Positions 16,057 to 24,998 of a stretch of 64,000 nt of DNA are shown here, one piece after another. Below the pieces are notes generated by a model, which ran no database searches, had not been told where the DNA came from, and saw only the letters and a program-made list of their open reading frames with translations. Position numbers and translations under genes: made by a program. Numbering within the stretch: the stretch's first letter is position 1; each line of letters begins with the position of its first letter. This stretch comes from Pararhodobacter aggregans (GTDB taxonomy: Bacteria > Pseudomonadota > Alphaproteobacteria > Rhodobacterales > Rhodobacteraceae), in the NCBI RefSeq assembly GCF_003075525.1, contig NZ_QDDR01000009.1, positions 202,163-266,162 on the forward strand, read 5' to 3'.

Positions 16057-16674
16057 TCAGCGCCCGAGGGAAACCCCGAGGCCGTTGCCGTCCAAGGAGA
16101 CACCCAGACCGTGCTCGCCGCCGATGCCGGCGTTGATGCCGCCGGCGTTGTTGCTGCCAGCCCCCGTACCGCCGCCGCCGATATCGACGTTGATACCGCC
16201 CTGATTGCTCGACGCCGCATTGTCGCCGATCCCGACATTCAGACCGCCATCGTTGCCGGAGGCGGCGGTGTCGCCGAGACCGACATTGGCGCCGCCGGCA
16301 TTGCCCGAGGCGGCACTGGTTCCGACGCCCGCGTTGATGCCGCCGGTGTTGCCGGAGGCGGCGTTGTCACCGACGCCGATCCCGACACCGCCGCCGCCGA
16401 TCTCCACGGCAACGCCGCCGCCGTTGCTGCCGCCGCCGGGATTGGTGCCGGGGTTCGGATTGGTGCCGGTCCCCGGTTGGCCGGGTTCAGTGCCGGCCTG
16501 ATCGCGGGATACCACTTGCTGGCAATGCCCCGCGAGCACCTGTCGCAATTCGGACGGCGTCAGATTGCTGGCGGGTTGGTCGCAGATACCTGCGCCGCTC
16601 TGGCTGAGAGCCGGAAGGGGGAGGCCCGCGCCGACGAGGGTCAACGCGACGACCATGGGTTTGGTGATCTTCAT
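16057..16674 (-). CDS. Secreted Gly/Asn-rich protein with four 16-residue repeats
   Basis: 205 residues. A signal peptide (residues 1-24, cleavage after PALS) is followed by a short domain with a Cys pair (about C31 and C51) and then low-complexity sequence. Four consecutive 16-residue units follow the pattern G-x-G-[DT]-x-A-A-S-[GS]-N-x-G-G-x-N-[AV]; the first is GVGDNAASGNTGGINA. Diverged Gly-rich copies flank them. This is not the RTX nonapeptide. A beta-solenoid or amyloid-like secreted fibre is possible, but function is unknown. A GGGAG ribosome site precedes the ATG. Confidence 0.7.
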   Translation of the reverse strand: MKITKPMVVALTLVGAGLPLPALSQSGAGICDQPASNLTPSELRQVLAGHCQQVVSRDQAGTEPGQPGTGTNPNPGTNPGGGSNGGGVAVEIGGGGVGIGVGDNAASGNTGGINAGVGTSAASGNAGGANVGLGDTAASGNDGGLNVGIGDNAASSNQGGINVDIGGGGTGAGSNNAGGINAGIGGEHGLGVSLDGNGLGVSLGR

Positions 16675-16909
16675 CGTTCTTCTCCCGTGTGGTGACGAGG
16701 GTGCGTCACATCCGCGACCCTCATTTTCACCAACCGGAAAGCCTGACCGAAGGTTTCAACCCGTAAACTGAAGGTTCGAGTCAAATTGTTCGTGACCAGC
16801 CCCCATCCGGGCCTCGGGCGCCCCGGGACACGCCAGCCAGAAGGGAACGCGCGCTGACAAGCCCCTGGAATCGCTCACCCCGGCCGATGCCCCACGCCTG
16901 GAACCCGCC

Positions 16910-18556
16910 TCAGCGCAGCAGGTTCAGCACCCCCTCGGTCAAAAGCCGCGCGACGATGGGTTGGGTCAGGTAGCCGGTCACCGGCAGGTCGGCGCGGCGC
17001 TGATACCGGCGGATGGCGCGGCGGGTGTCGCGGTCGAAGGTGCCGTCCGGAGTGCCCGGCTCCAGCCCCAGCATGGCCAGCCGCTGCTCGATGATGACCC
17101 GGGTGAATTGCGGAAGTTGCATGAGGTCTTCCTCGGCCCGGGCGGCGCCCTCATCGACCTCGGGCTCCTGCGGGCGGGAAAGCTGCTGGATGCGGGTGCG
17201 GGCCTGATCGGCGAAGGCGCCCTGCGGGAAGGCGCGGATATAGCCGTCATAAGCGGCGATCGTGTCGGTCTGGGCGGCCTGGTCCCAGGCGGCGCGGTCG
17301 CGGGCCTGGGCGGCGGCGCGGCGGTCGGCCTCGATCTGGTCGAGGCGTTGCTGGGCCACGGCCGAGAAGATCCCGTCGGGGAAGCGCTGCAGATAGGCGC
17401 GCATCCCGGCCTCGTCCTGCCCGGCGCCGGTATCGCGCCAGAACTGGCGGTCGGCGCGCTCCTGCTCGGCGGCGCGGGCGCGGGCCTCTTCTTCCAGCTG
17501 GGCGGCGCGGCGGGCGCCCTGCTGGGCCAGTTCGAAGATCTGGTCGCGGTTGAGGAACCCGGTCTGGGTCAGCCGGTTCGCTCCCTGCCAGGCGCCCACG
17601 GCGGCGCGGGTGCCGCCGCCGAAGATGCCGTCGATGCCGCGCGGATCGAAGCCAAGGATGGTCAGGTCGCGCTGGATCGCCCGGCGCTCGTCGCGGGTCA
17701 GGTTCAGCGCCTGCTCGATTCTCTCGGGCGTGTTCATCAGCCGCTGGCGGGCGTTGCGGGCCTGCTCGGCGAAGATGCCGTTGGGCCAGTTCGCAAGGTA
17801 GGATTCATAGGCCGCCAGCGTGTCGGCATTGGCCGCGACCTGCCAGGCGAGGCGATCCTCGGCGTTGCGGTCGGCGGAGGGCGGGGGCTGGTGCCCCTCG
17901 GGCAGGAAGGTCAGATGGGGCGGCGTGAACCCCTCGATCCGCAGGTCCGAACGGCGGGCGACGGCCTGCGCCACATTGACGCCGGGGCGGGCGATGTCGC
18001 GCAGGAAGACAGCGATCCCGGCGGCGGGGCCGCGCACCAGCGTCACGCCCTGCGGCACGGTGATCTGCGGCGGCAACCCGCCGCGGAACCCGCCTGCCGC
18101 ATTCTCTGGAAAGCCGAAATCGGCCAGCGCGACGATGGCCCCGCCCTGCCGCTGACCGGCCAGCGCCAGCACCGTTTCAAGCCGCACGCCGTAGCTTTCG
18201 ACGGTGGCGAAATCGGGGCTGCGGGCCTCGGTCCCCATCAGCCAGATGCCGTGATCGGCGCTGACCGTATAGCCCGCATAGACGAAGATCACCCGCTCGT
18301 CGTCGCCGGTCCGGAGCGTCTCGGACAGGCCCGAGAGCGCGGCGCGCAGCGCGTTGGCCGAGACATCGGTGGCGATATCCACATCGAAGCCCGCCTGTTG
18401 CAGGACCCCTTCGGCCTGCACCATGGCCCGGGCGCCGCGGGCATCGCGGATCGACTGGTAATCCTCGTTGGCGACGATCAGCACGGCGCCGGTATCGGCC
18501 ATCGCGGGCAAGGCGACGGCGGTCAGCAGCATCGCGGCGGTCAGACGGAACTTCAT
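16910..18556 (-). CDS. Pseudo-caspase (peptidase C14-like) with peptidoglycan-binding domains
   Basis: 548 residues, with a signal peptide (about 1-20). Residues 22-225 have the caspase-like fold pattern (VLIVANEDYQSI, then VIFVYAGYTVSADHGIWLMG). The His of the usual YAGHG motif is replaced (YAGYT), and the catalytic-Cys strand reads AIVALADFGF with no Cys, so it should be inactive. Three similar 36-residue helical units follow, near 238-274, 372-406 and 424-458 (each with a Y-x-x-x-FP-x-G-x-F-like end). Peptidoglycan-binding-type domains lie near 285-345 and 487-547. The ATG at 18556 follows GGAGG; a TTG one codon earlier is not needed. Confidence 0.8.
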   Translation of the reverse strand: MKFRLTAAMLLTAVALPAMADTGAVLIVANEDYQSIRDARGARAMVQAEGVLQQAGFDVDIATDVSANALRAALSGLSETLRTGDDERVIFVYAGYTVSADHGIWLMGTEARSPDFATVESYGVRLETVLALAGQRQGGAIVALADFGFPENAAGGFRGGLPPQITVPQGVTLVRGPAAGIAVFLRDIARPGVNVAQAVARRSDLRIEGFTPPHLTFLPEGHQPPPSADRNAEDRLAWQVAANADTLAAYESYLANWPNGIFAEQARNARQRLMNTPERIEQALNLTRDERRAIQRDLTILGFDPRGIDGIFGGGTRAAVGAWQGANRLTQTGFLNRDQIFELAQQGARRAAQLEEEARARAAEQERADRQFWRDTGAGQDEAGMRAYLQRFPDGIFSAVAQQRLDQIEADRRAAAQARDRAAWDQAAQTDTIAAYDGYIRAFPQGAFADQARTRIQQLSRPQEPEVDEGAARAEEDLMQLPQFTRVIIEQRLAMLGLEPGTPDGTFDRDTRRAIRRYQRRADLPVTGYLTQPIVARLLTEGVLNLLR

Positions 18557-18558
18557 CA

Positions 18559-18582
18559 AGGCCTCCCTTCCTGCGGAGGCCT
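18559..18582 (-). promoter_or_regulatory. Hairpin covering the pseudo-caspase ribosome-binding site
   Basis: On the minus strand AGGCCTCC pairs with GGAGGCCT around 8 bases and ends two bases before the ATG. The second arm contains the GGAGG Shine-Dalgarno, so the stem would hide it. It may also act as a terminator for the PaaK-like gene, which stops 6 bases upstream of the stem. Confidence 0.45.
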
Positions 18583-18587
18583 GAAGG

Positions 18588-19808
18588 TTACTCGTAGCTG
18601 CGCAGATCCTCGATCACCTTGCCGTCATTGGGCAGGGTGCCGGGCGGCACGAGTTCAACCTTGCCCCGCAATTTCAGCGTATCGAGCAGCGTGGTTTCAT
18701 ACAACGCCGGATTGGACGCCCGGGTTTCGATGCGGACCGTCATCATGTCCATTTCCCCCTCCCGGGTGGCGATGACGCGGGCGCGGCCCACCTCCTCGTG
18801 CCGGGCGACGAAGGCCGCGACCTGTTCGGGGCGCACGAACATGCCCTTGATCTTGGTCGTCTGGTCGGCGCGGCCCATCCAGCCCTTGATGCGCAAGTTG
18901 GTGCGGCCGCAGGGGCTGACGCCCTCCATGATCGCCGACAGGTCCCCGGTGGCGAAGCGCACCAGCGGGTAATCCATGTTCAGCGTGGTCACCACGACCT
19001 CGCCCACCTCGCCATGCGGCACGGGATCGCCGGTGCCGGGGCGGACGATTTCGACGATCACCCCCTCGTCGATGACCATGCCCTCCATCGCGTCCGTCTC
19101 GTAGGCCACGTTGCCCAGATCGGCGGTGGCATAGCATTGGCGGCAGGTGATCCCGCGCTCGGCATAGAAGGCACGCAGCGACGGGAAGAGGGCGCCGCCG
19201 CCCACCACCGCCTTGGTGATGGCCAGCCGCTCGCCCATCTCCTCGGCCTTGTCGAGGATGATCTTCAGGTAATCGGGCGTCCCGGCATAGGCGGTGGTGC
19301 CGATGTCCACGGCCGCGCGCAGCTGCAATTCGGTCTGGCCGGTGCCCGCGGGCAGGACGGCGGCGCCCACCGCGCGGGCGCCACTCTCGAACATCATCCC
19401 GGCCGGGACCAGGTGGTAGGAAAAGCAGTTCTGCACGATATCGCCGCGCCCGATGCCCGAGGCGGTCAGGAACCGCCCCAGCCGCCACCAATCGGCGCTG
19501 GCACGACCCGGTTCATAGATCGGGCCCGGCGACTGGAAGACATGGTCGAACTCGGCGGTCTTCAGCGCGGCATAGCCGCCGAACGGGGCCGAGGCCGCCT
19601 GCGCCGCGACCAGCGCCGATTTGCGCAGCACCGGCAGGGCGGCCAGCGCCGCGGCATCGGTGATGGCCGCGGCATCGACGCCCGCCAGGACCGCGCCCAG
19701 CCCGGCGGTGCCCTGCGCCCGGGCGATCAGCCGCGGCAGATCCCGCGCAAGGTCGGCGGCGCGCTGGTCGGCCGAGCGGGTCTCGAGCGTGTCGAAGTGC
19801 TTTCCCAT
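18588..19808 (-). CDS. PaaK-like adenylate-forming CoA ligase, altered P-loop
   Basis: 406 residues resembling phenylacetate-CoA ligases. Family blocks include VFQSPGPIYEPG, YHLVPAGMMFESG, the GTP-like turn PAGTGQTELQL, GEVVVTTL, PLVRFATGDLS and GRADQTTKIKGMFVRPEQV. The Ser/Thr-rich P-loop of standard PaaK (SSGTTG) is replaced by QSPGPIYEPG, although the Lys near the C-terminus remains (DGKVIEDLR). The ATG at 19808 follows GGGAG. It is the last gene of the liv-type operon, so it probably activates the imported acid, or a product of it, if active. Confidence 0.75.
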   Translation of the reverse strand: MGKHFDTLETRSADQRAADLARDLPRLIARAQGTAGLGAVLAGVDAAAITDAAALAALPVLRKSALVAAQAASAPFGGYAALKTAEFDHVFQSPGPIYEPGRASADWWRLGRFLTASGIGRGDIVQNCFSYHLVPAGMMFESGARAVGAAVLPAGTGQTELQLRAAVDIGTTAYAGTPDYLKIILDKAEEMGERLAITKAVVGGGALFPSLRAFYAERGITCRQCYATADLGNVAYETDAMEGMVIDEGVIVEIVRPGTGDPVPHGEVGEVVVTTLNMDYPLVRFATGDLSAIMEGVSPCGRTNLRIKGWMGRADQTTKIKGMFVRPEQVAAFVARHEEVGRARVIATREGEMDMMTVRIETRASNPALYETTLLDTLKLRGKVELVPPGTLPNDGKVIEDLRSYE

Positions 19809-19869
19809 GGCTCCCACTGGGGCCTCCCGTCTTGTGCCCGTCGCGGGCAGGTCGTTTGCGTCTGCGGTC

Positions 19870-20709
19870 TCAGGCCAGCCAGCGCTTGCGGCGGCGGTAG
19901 CTGCGCACGTCGCGGAACGACTTGCGCCCCTTGTCCGACATGCCGAGGTAGAATTCGGCCACATCCGGGTTCTCGCGCAGGGCCTGCGCGGTGCCGTCCA
20001 TGACGACGCGGCCGTTTTCAAGGATATAGCCGGTATGGGCGTATTTCAGCGCCACGTTGGTGTTCTGCTCGGCCAAGAGGATCGTCACGCCCTGTTCCTC
20101 GTTGAGGCGGCGCACGATCTCGAAGATCTGCTCGACCAGCTGCGGCGCAAGGCCCATCGAGGGCTCGTCCAGGAGGATCATCTCGGGCCGGGCCATCATC
20201 GCCCGGCCGATGGCCACCATCTGCTGTTCACCGCCCGAGGTGTAGCCGGCCTGCGACTTGCGGCGGGTCTTCAGGCGGGGGAAATATTCATAGACCATCT
20301 CCAGATCGGCGGCGGTGGCGCCGCGTCCGTCGGTCCTTGTGTAGCTGCCGGTCAGCAGGTTCTCCTCGACCGTCAGGTGTTCGAAGCAATGGCGCCCCTC
20401 CATGACCTGGATGACGCCGGACTTGACCAGATCGGCCGGGTCGCGGCCCGCCAGATCCTTGCCCTTGTAGCTGATCGAGCCCTTGGTGATCTCGCCGCGT
20501 TCGGATTTGAGGAGGCCCGAGATCGACTTGAGCGTGGTGGACTTGCCCGCGCCGTTGCCGCCCAGAAGCGCGGTGATGCCACCCTTGGGCACCGCCAGGC
20601 TGACCCCTTTCAGCACCAGGATCACATGGTTGTAGATCACCTCGATGTTCTTGACATCGAGCAGCGTCTCGGCCTGGGGCTTGGCATCGAACATGGCGGG
20701 ATCCGTCAT
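19870..20709 (-). CDS. livF: Branched-chain-type ABC transporter ATP-binding protein (LivF)
   Basis: 279 residues with Walker A GGNGAGKST, signature TSGGEQQMVAIGRAM, Walker B EMILLDEPSMGLAP and ILLAEQNTNVALKYA, all typical of LivF. A second ATPase of the pair is LivG, further upstream. The ATG at 20709 is preferred over a TTG one codon earlier; the ribosome site is weak. It is separated from the binding-protein gene by a hairpin. Confidence 0.9.
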   Translation of the reverse strand: MTDPAMFDAKPQAETLLDVKNIEVIYNHVILVLKGVSLAVPKGGITALLGGNGAGKSTTLKSISGLLKSERGEITKGSISYKGKDLAGRDPADLVKSGVIQVMEGRHCFEHLTVEENLLTGSYTRTDGRGATAADLEMVYEYFPRLKTRRKSQAGYTSGGEQQMVAIGRAMMARPEMILLDEPSMGLAPQLVEQIFEIVRRLNEEQGVTILLAEQNTNVALKYAHTGYILENGRVVMDGTAQALRENPDVAEFYLGMSDKGRKSFRDVRSYRRRKRWLA

Positions 20710-20725
20710 CAATCGGGTTGGGGGT

Positions 20726-20749
20726 GGCGGGCGCCCGGAGGCGCCCGCC
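20726..20749 (-). terminator. Hairpin between livK-like and livF
   Basis: GGCGGGCGCC and GGCGCCCGCC form a perfect 10-base stem with a 4-base loop in the 49-base gap. There is no T run. It may stabilise the upstream binding-protein message and reduce livF expression. Confidence 0.5.
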
Positions 20750-20758
20750 GTTCCGGGC

Positions 20759-22048
20759 TCAGAGGCAGCCCGGGGTGATGTTGTTCTCGGTCGCGTAGGC
20801 CGCGGCGTCAGCCGTCGCCAGTTCGCCGATCAGGGTCCGGTCGGACTGGATCCAGTCGGTAATCAGGCTCCAGGTCTGGGTGTCGGCGTCCCATTGCTGC
20901 ATCATCGCCGCGCCGCCGCCGCCATGGTTCTGGCAGTTGACGTCGAAGGGCGCCGAGAAGTTCGGCAGGCCCAGCTCGGCCAGACGCTCTTCGGTGATGC
21001 TCAGCGCTTCCATGCCCGCCCGCATTTCGGCGGCGTTGATCTGGGCATGGCCCGCCAGTTCCTGCGCGGTACGGGCGGCCTCGACCGCCAGCATCGCGGC
21101 ATAGAGCCCGCGGGAATAGACCGCCGAACCGATCTGGTCACCGTTGCCGGCGGCCATCCCGCGGTCCACGACATAGGTCTGGATGTCGTCATAGAGCGGA
21201 TAGTCGCGGCCGACGCCGTGGAAGGTCAGCGCGGTATAGCCGTCGGCGCCCGCGCCCACCGGCACCACGTCGTTCTCCGAGCCCGACCACCAGATGCCGA
21301 TGAAATGGTCCATCGGGAAGCGGATGTTGGCGGCCTCCTGGATGGCGACCGCGTTCATCACGCCCCAGCCCCACATGATCACGTAATCCGGGCGCTCGCG
21401 GCGGATCTGCAGCCACTGGCTGGACTGCTCCTGACCGGGCGAGTCGACGGGGATCAGCACCAGTTCGAACCCGTTGCTGGCGGCGAGCGATTCCAGCGTC
21501 GGGATCGGTTCGCGGCCATAGGCCGAGTTGTGGTAAAGAAGGACGATCTTCTTGCCGTCCAGCGAATCCCCGTTCTGGCTGAGCAGGTAGTTGATCGCGA
21601 CCGAGGCACCGTCCCAGTAGTTGGCGGGATAGTTGAAGACCCAGGGGAAGGTCTCGCCTTCCATGGCCGAGGTCCGGCCGTAGCCCATCGTGTGCAGCGG
21701 CACGCCATCGGCGGTGACGCGCGGGATCAGCTGATAGGTGATGCCGGTCGACAGCGGCTGCAGGATCAGCGGGTTGTCGCCGCGGATCGATTCGTAGCAT
21801 TCGACGCCGCGCTCGGTGTTATAGGCGGTTTCGCATTCGCTCATGCGGATCGGCAGCCCTCCGATGCCGCCGTCACGCTGGTTGATGAGCGTCAGGTAGT
21901 CCTGATACCCGTCGGCAAAGGGAATGCCGCCGGGGGCGAAGGGCCCGGTGCGATAGTTCAGCATCGGGAAGTGCAGATCCTGCGCGACGGCGGGCGCCGC
22001 GAGGCCGGTCGTGGCGGCAAGCAATGCCGCGAACGTGGTCATCTTCAT
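20759..22048 (-). CDS. Periplasmic substrate-binding protein of the liv-type transporter
   Basis: 429 residues with a signal peptide (MKMTTFAALLAATTGLAAPA, cleavage after VAQ). The Leu/Ile/Val-binding-protein fold is seen in LHFPMLNYRTGPFAPGGIPFADGY, KIVLLYHNSAYG and GFELVLIPVDSPGQEQSS. Relatives longer than the classical LivK (about 370) usually bind aromatic or other carboxylic acids, not branched-chain amino acids; the adjoining CoA ligases agree. Two Cys near 53 and 59 and a C-terminal Cys are present. GGAGGAG precedes the ATG. Confidence 0.85.
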   Translation of the reverse strand: MKMTTFAALLAATTGLAAPAVAQDLHFPMLNYRTGPFAPGGIPFADGYQDYLTLINQRDGGIGGLPIRMSECETAYNTERGVECYESIRGDNPLILQPLSTGITYQLIPRVTADGVPLHTMGYGRTSAMEGETFPWVFNYPANYWDGASVAINYLLSQNGDSLDGKKIVLLYHNSAYGREPIPTLESLAASNGFELVLIPVDSPGQEQSSQWLQIRRERPDYVIMWGWGVMNAVAIQEAANIRFPMDHFIGIWWSGSENDVVPVGAGADGYTALTFHGVGRDYPLYDDIQTYVVDRGMAAGNGDQIGSAVYSRGLYAAMLAVEAARTAQELAGHAQINAAEMRAGMEALSITEERLAELGLPNFSAPFDVNCQNHGGGGAAMMQQWDADTQTWSLITDWIQSDRTLIGELATADAAAYATENNITPGCL

Positions 22049-22105
22049 TGGTTTCTCCTCCCAGTCGATGACGGTTTCGTTGGTCTTCGAACTCTCGGGC
22101 CCCGC

Positions 22106-23182
22106 CTAGTGCGGGAAGGGCCAAAGCCGCAGTTTGTCCTTGATCGTCCGCCACAGCGCCGCCATGCCATGCGGCTCGGCGATCAGCACGACGATGATGA
22201 GCGCGCCGATGATCATGATCTCCAGATGCCGCGCGAGGTCGGCAGGCCAGCCGAGGTTGTCGACCAGCAGGATCTTCAGCAGGACCGGCAGCACCACCAG
22301 GAAGGCGGCGCCCAGGAAGGACCCCAGGATCGAGCCCAGCCCGCCGATGATGACCATAAAGAGGACAAGGAAGCTCTTGTTGATGCCGAAAGCCTCGCCC
22401 GCCTCGACCGCGCCCAGATAGACCCCGAACATCAGCGCCCCGGCCACGCCCACGAAGAAGGACGAGACGGCGAAGGAGCTGAGCTTGGCGATCAGGGGGT
22501 TCACGCCGATGATCTCGGCGGCGATGTCCATGTCGCGGATCGCCATCCAGGTCCGGCCCATCTGCCCGCGCGTCAGGTTGCGCGCCAGCCAGGCCATGGC
22601 CACGGTGAAGATCAGGCAGGTGAAATAGACCGCCGTCGAACTGGCCGTGGCCCCGGTGATGGTGACGCCGAACATCGAGCGTTCGGGCATCGAGATCTGG
22701 CCGGTCGAGGAATAGTTGAAGAACCAGCCATAGCGGGTGAAAAGCCAGATCAGGAAGAACTGCGCCGCCAGCGTCGCCACCGCCAGGTAGAAGCCCTTGA
22801 TCTTGAGGGAGGGCAGGCCGAACAGCACGCCCACCGCCGAGGTCACCAGCCCCGACAGGAGGAAGACCAGATAGATCGGCATCGCCGGAAAGGCGGTGGT
22901 CAGCTTGAAGGTGGCATAGGCGCCCACGGCCATGAAGGCGGCGGTGCCCAGCGACAGCAGGCCGGTATAGCCGATCAGGATGTTCAGCCCCAAGGCCGCG
23001 ATCACGTAGATCATGAAGGGCACGACGATGGAATTGGCCCAGTAATCGTTCATGACCATCGGCAGGACCAGAAAGGCCACCGCCATCACCACCCAATAGG
23101 CATAGCGGTCGAACCGGATCGGGAAGGTCTGGTTGTCGCTGGCGTAGGACGTCTTGAAATCGCCCGCTTCACGGTAAAGCAT
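22106..23182 (-). CDS. livM: Branched-chain-type ABC permease (LivM)
   Basis: 358 residues and about ten membrane helices, with the LivM words LNILIGYTGLLSLG near 85 and GLGSILGSFLGAAFL near 267. An N-terminal extension of about 30 residues (MLYREAGDFKTSYASD) is charged and cytoplasmic. The gene starts 4 bases after livH ends. Confidence 0.92.
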   Translation of the reverse strand: MLYREAGDFKTSYASDNQTFPIRFDRYAYWVVMAVAFLVLPMVMNDYWANSIVVPFMIYVIAALGLNILIGYTGLLSLGTAAFMAVGAYATFKLTTAFPAMPIYLVFLLSGLVTSAVGVLFGLPSLKIKGFYLAVATLAAQFFLIWLFTRYGWFFNYSSTGQISMPERSMFGVTITGATASSTAVYFTCLIFTVAMAWLARNLTRGQMGRTWMAIRDMDIAAEIIGVNPLIAKLSSFAVSSFFVGVAGALMFGVYLGAVEAGEAFGINKSFLVLFMVIIGGLGSILGSFLGAAFLVVLPVLLKILLVDNLGWPADLARHLEIMIIGALIIVVLIAEPHGMAALWRTIKDKLRLWPFPH

Positions 23183-23186
23183 AGTC

Positions 23187-24173
23187 TCAGACCCTCTCGA
23201 TGATGCGTTCGCCGAACAGACCCTGCGGACGGAACAGCAGGAAGACGAGGGCGAGCATGTAGGCGAACCAGTTCTCGGTGGCGCCGCCGATCACCGGCTG
23301 CATCAGGAAATCGAAGAGCTTCTCGCCCACGCCGATCAGAAGCCCGCCGACGATGGCCCCGGGGATCGAGGTGAAGCCGCCCAGGATCAGCACCGGCAGG
23401 GCCTTGAGCGCGATCAGCGACAGCGAGAACTGCACCCCCGACTTCGAGCCCCACATGATCCCCGCGACCAGCGCGACGATCCCGGCGATGGACCAGGTCA
23501 GCACCCAGATGAAGCGCAGCGAGATGCCGACCGACAGCGCGGCCTGGTGGTCATCGGCCACCGCGCGCAGTGCCCGGCCCTGCTTGGTGTATTGCGAGAA
23601 CAGCACCAGCCCCGTCACCAGCACCGCGGCGATGCCCAGCGCGTAAAGGCTCAGCGTGTCGATGAAGAAGCCATAGCCGAAGAGGTTGTAGGTCGTCTCG
23701 TCCACCCACGACGACATGCCCTGCGGGATGCCGACATCGAGGCGCTTGACCTCGGCCCCCCACATGATGTCGCCCAGCCCCTCCAGAAAGAAGGCCAGCC
23801 CGATGGTGGCCATGAACAGGATGATCGGCTCCTGATTGACCAGATGCTTCAGCACGATCCGCTCGATCAGCCAGGCCATGCCGATCATCACCAGCACGGT
23901 CAGCGGGATCGCCACCACCGAGGGCAGGTTCCAGCCGAAATTGTGGATCGAGGTGCCGAAGGCCGCGTTGATGATCGGCGCGAAGGGGATCTGGCCGTTC
24001 TGCAGGCCAACCAGCGTCAGTGCCGCGAACAGCGCCATGACGCCCTGCGCGAAGTTGAAGATGCCGGACGCTTTGAAGATCAGCACGAACCCCAGCGCCA
24101 CCAGCGAATACATGATGCCCACGGTGACGCCGTTGAGCGCCGCCTCCATGGCGAAGAGAACGTTGTCACTCAT
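23187..24173 (-). CDS. livH: Branched-chain-type ABC permease (LivH)
   Basis: 328 residues with LivH features: GVTVGIMYSLVALGFVLIFKASG at the N-terminus (GLxYALVALGLxLIFKxxG family motif), RALRAVADDHQAA in the cytoplasmic coupling loop, and LPVLILGGFTSIPGAIVGG toward the end. It pairs with LivM to form the channel. Its start overlaps the end of livG by 8 bases. Confidence 0.92.
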   Translation of the reverse strand: MSDNVLFAMEAALNGVTVGIMYSLVALGFVLIFKASGIFNFAQGVMALFAALTLVGLQNGQIPFAPIINAAFGTSIHNFGWNLPSVVAIPLTVLVMIGMAWLIERIVLKHLVNQEPIILFMATIGLAFFLEGLGDIMWGAEVKRLDVGIPQGMSSWVDETTYNLFGYGFFIDTLSLYALGIAAVLVTGLVLFSQYTKQGRALRAVADDHQAALSVGISLRFIWVLTWSIAGIVALVAGIMWGSKSGVQFSLSLIALKALPVLILGGFTSIPGAIVGGLLIGVGEKLFDFLMQPVIGGATENWFAYMLALVFLLFRPQGLFGERIIERV

Positions 24174-24987
24174 GGGCCACCCCCAGATAGGCGTCGATCA
24201 CGTCTTGGTTGCCCCGCACCTCATCAGGCGTGCCGTCGCCGATCTTCTTGCCGTAATCCATCACCACCACCCGGTCGGACAGGTCCATGACCACGCCCAT
24301 GTCGTGTTCGATCAGCACGATGGTCGTGCCGAATTCGTCGTTCACGTCGAGGATGAAGCGGGACATGTCCTCTTTCTCTTCGACGTTCATCCCGGCCATG
24401 GGCTCGTCCAGCAGCAGGATCTGCGGTTCCGCCGCCAGCGCCCGCGCCAGTTCGACCCGCTTTTTCAGCCCGTAGGGCAGGCGCGCGACCGGGGTCTTGC
24501 GGATATGCTGGATCTCCAGGAAGTCGATGACCTTCTCGACCTTCGCGCGGTGCTCGTCTTCCTCGCGCGACGCCGGACCCCACCAGAGCGCCTGTTTCAG
24601 GAACCCCGATTTCATCAGGTTGATGCGGCCGGTCATGATGTTGTCCAGCACCGACATGCCTTCGAACAGCGCGATGTTCTGGAAGGTGCGGGCGATGCCG
24701 GTGCGGGCCACCTGATAGGGCGGCATCTTGCGGCGCTTGTAGCCCTTGTAGAGGATCTCGCCCTCCTGCGGGACATAGAAGCCCGAGATGACGTTCATCA
24801 TCGACGACTTGCCCGCCCCGTTCGGCCCAATGATCGCCCGGATCTCGCCCTCGCGGATATCGAACGAGATGTTCTTGATCGCCTCCACCCCGCCAAAGCG
24901 CAGGGTGATGTTCTTCAGTTCCAGCACCACCGGGCCGATCTGGCGGCCGTCCGCGGTGACGTAGCCCTCTGCGGGTTGATCCAGCAT
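24166..24987 (-). CDS. livG: Branched-chain-type ABC transporter ATP-binding protein (LivG)
   Basis: 273 residues. LRFGGVEAIKNI, Walker A GPNGAGKSS, LPYGLKKRVELARALA in the signature position, Walker B ILLLDEPMAGMN and VLIEHDMGVVMDLSDRVVVMDYGK mark it as LivG. It follows the acyl-CoA synthetase by 11 bases, so synthetase and transporter are certainly in one operon. Confidence 0.92.
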   Translation of the reverse strand: MLDQPAEGYVTADGRQIGPVVLELKNITLRFGGVEAIKNISFDIREGEIRAIIGPNGAGKSSMMNVISGFYVPQEGEILYKGYKRRKMPPYQVARTGIARTFQNIALFEGMSVLDNIMTGRINLMKSGFLKQALWWGPASREEDEHRAKVEKVIDFLEIQHIRKTPVARLPYGLKKRVELARALAAEPQILLLDEPMAGMNVEEKEDMSRFILDVNDEFGTTIVLIEHDMGVVMDLSDRVVVMDYGKKIGDGTPDEVRGNQDVIDAYLGVAHE

Positions 24988-24998
24988 GTCCCTGTCCC

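Noticed and set aside
16057..16674. RTX calcium-binding repeats in the Gly-rich protein
   Set aside because: The unit is 16 residues with AAS-N-x-GG, not the nonapeptide GGxGxDxUx.
20759..22048. Calling the binding protein LivK (leucine/isoleucine/valine)
   Set aside because: It is longer than LivK and encoded with CoA ligases, so the amino-acid substrate is not supported.
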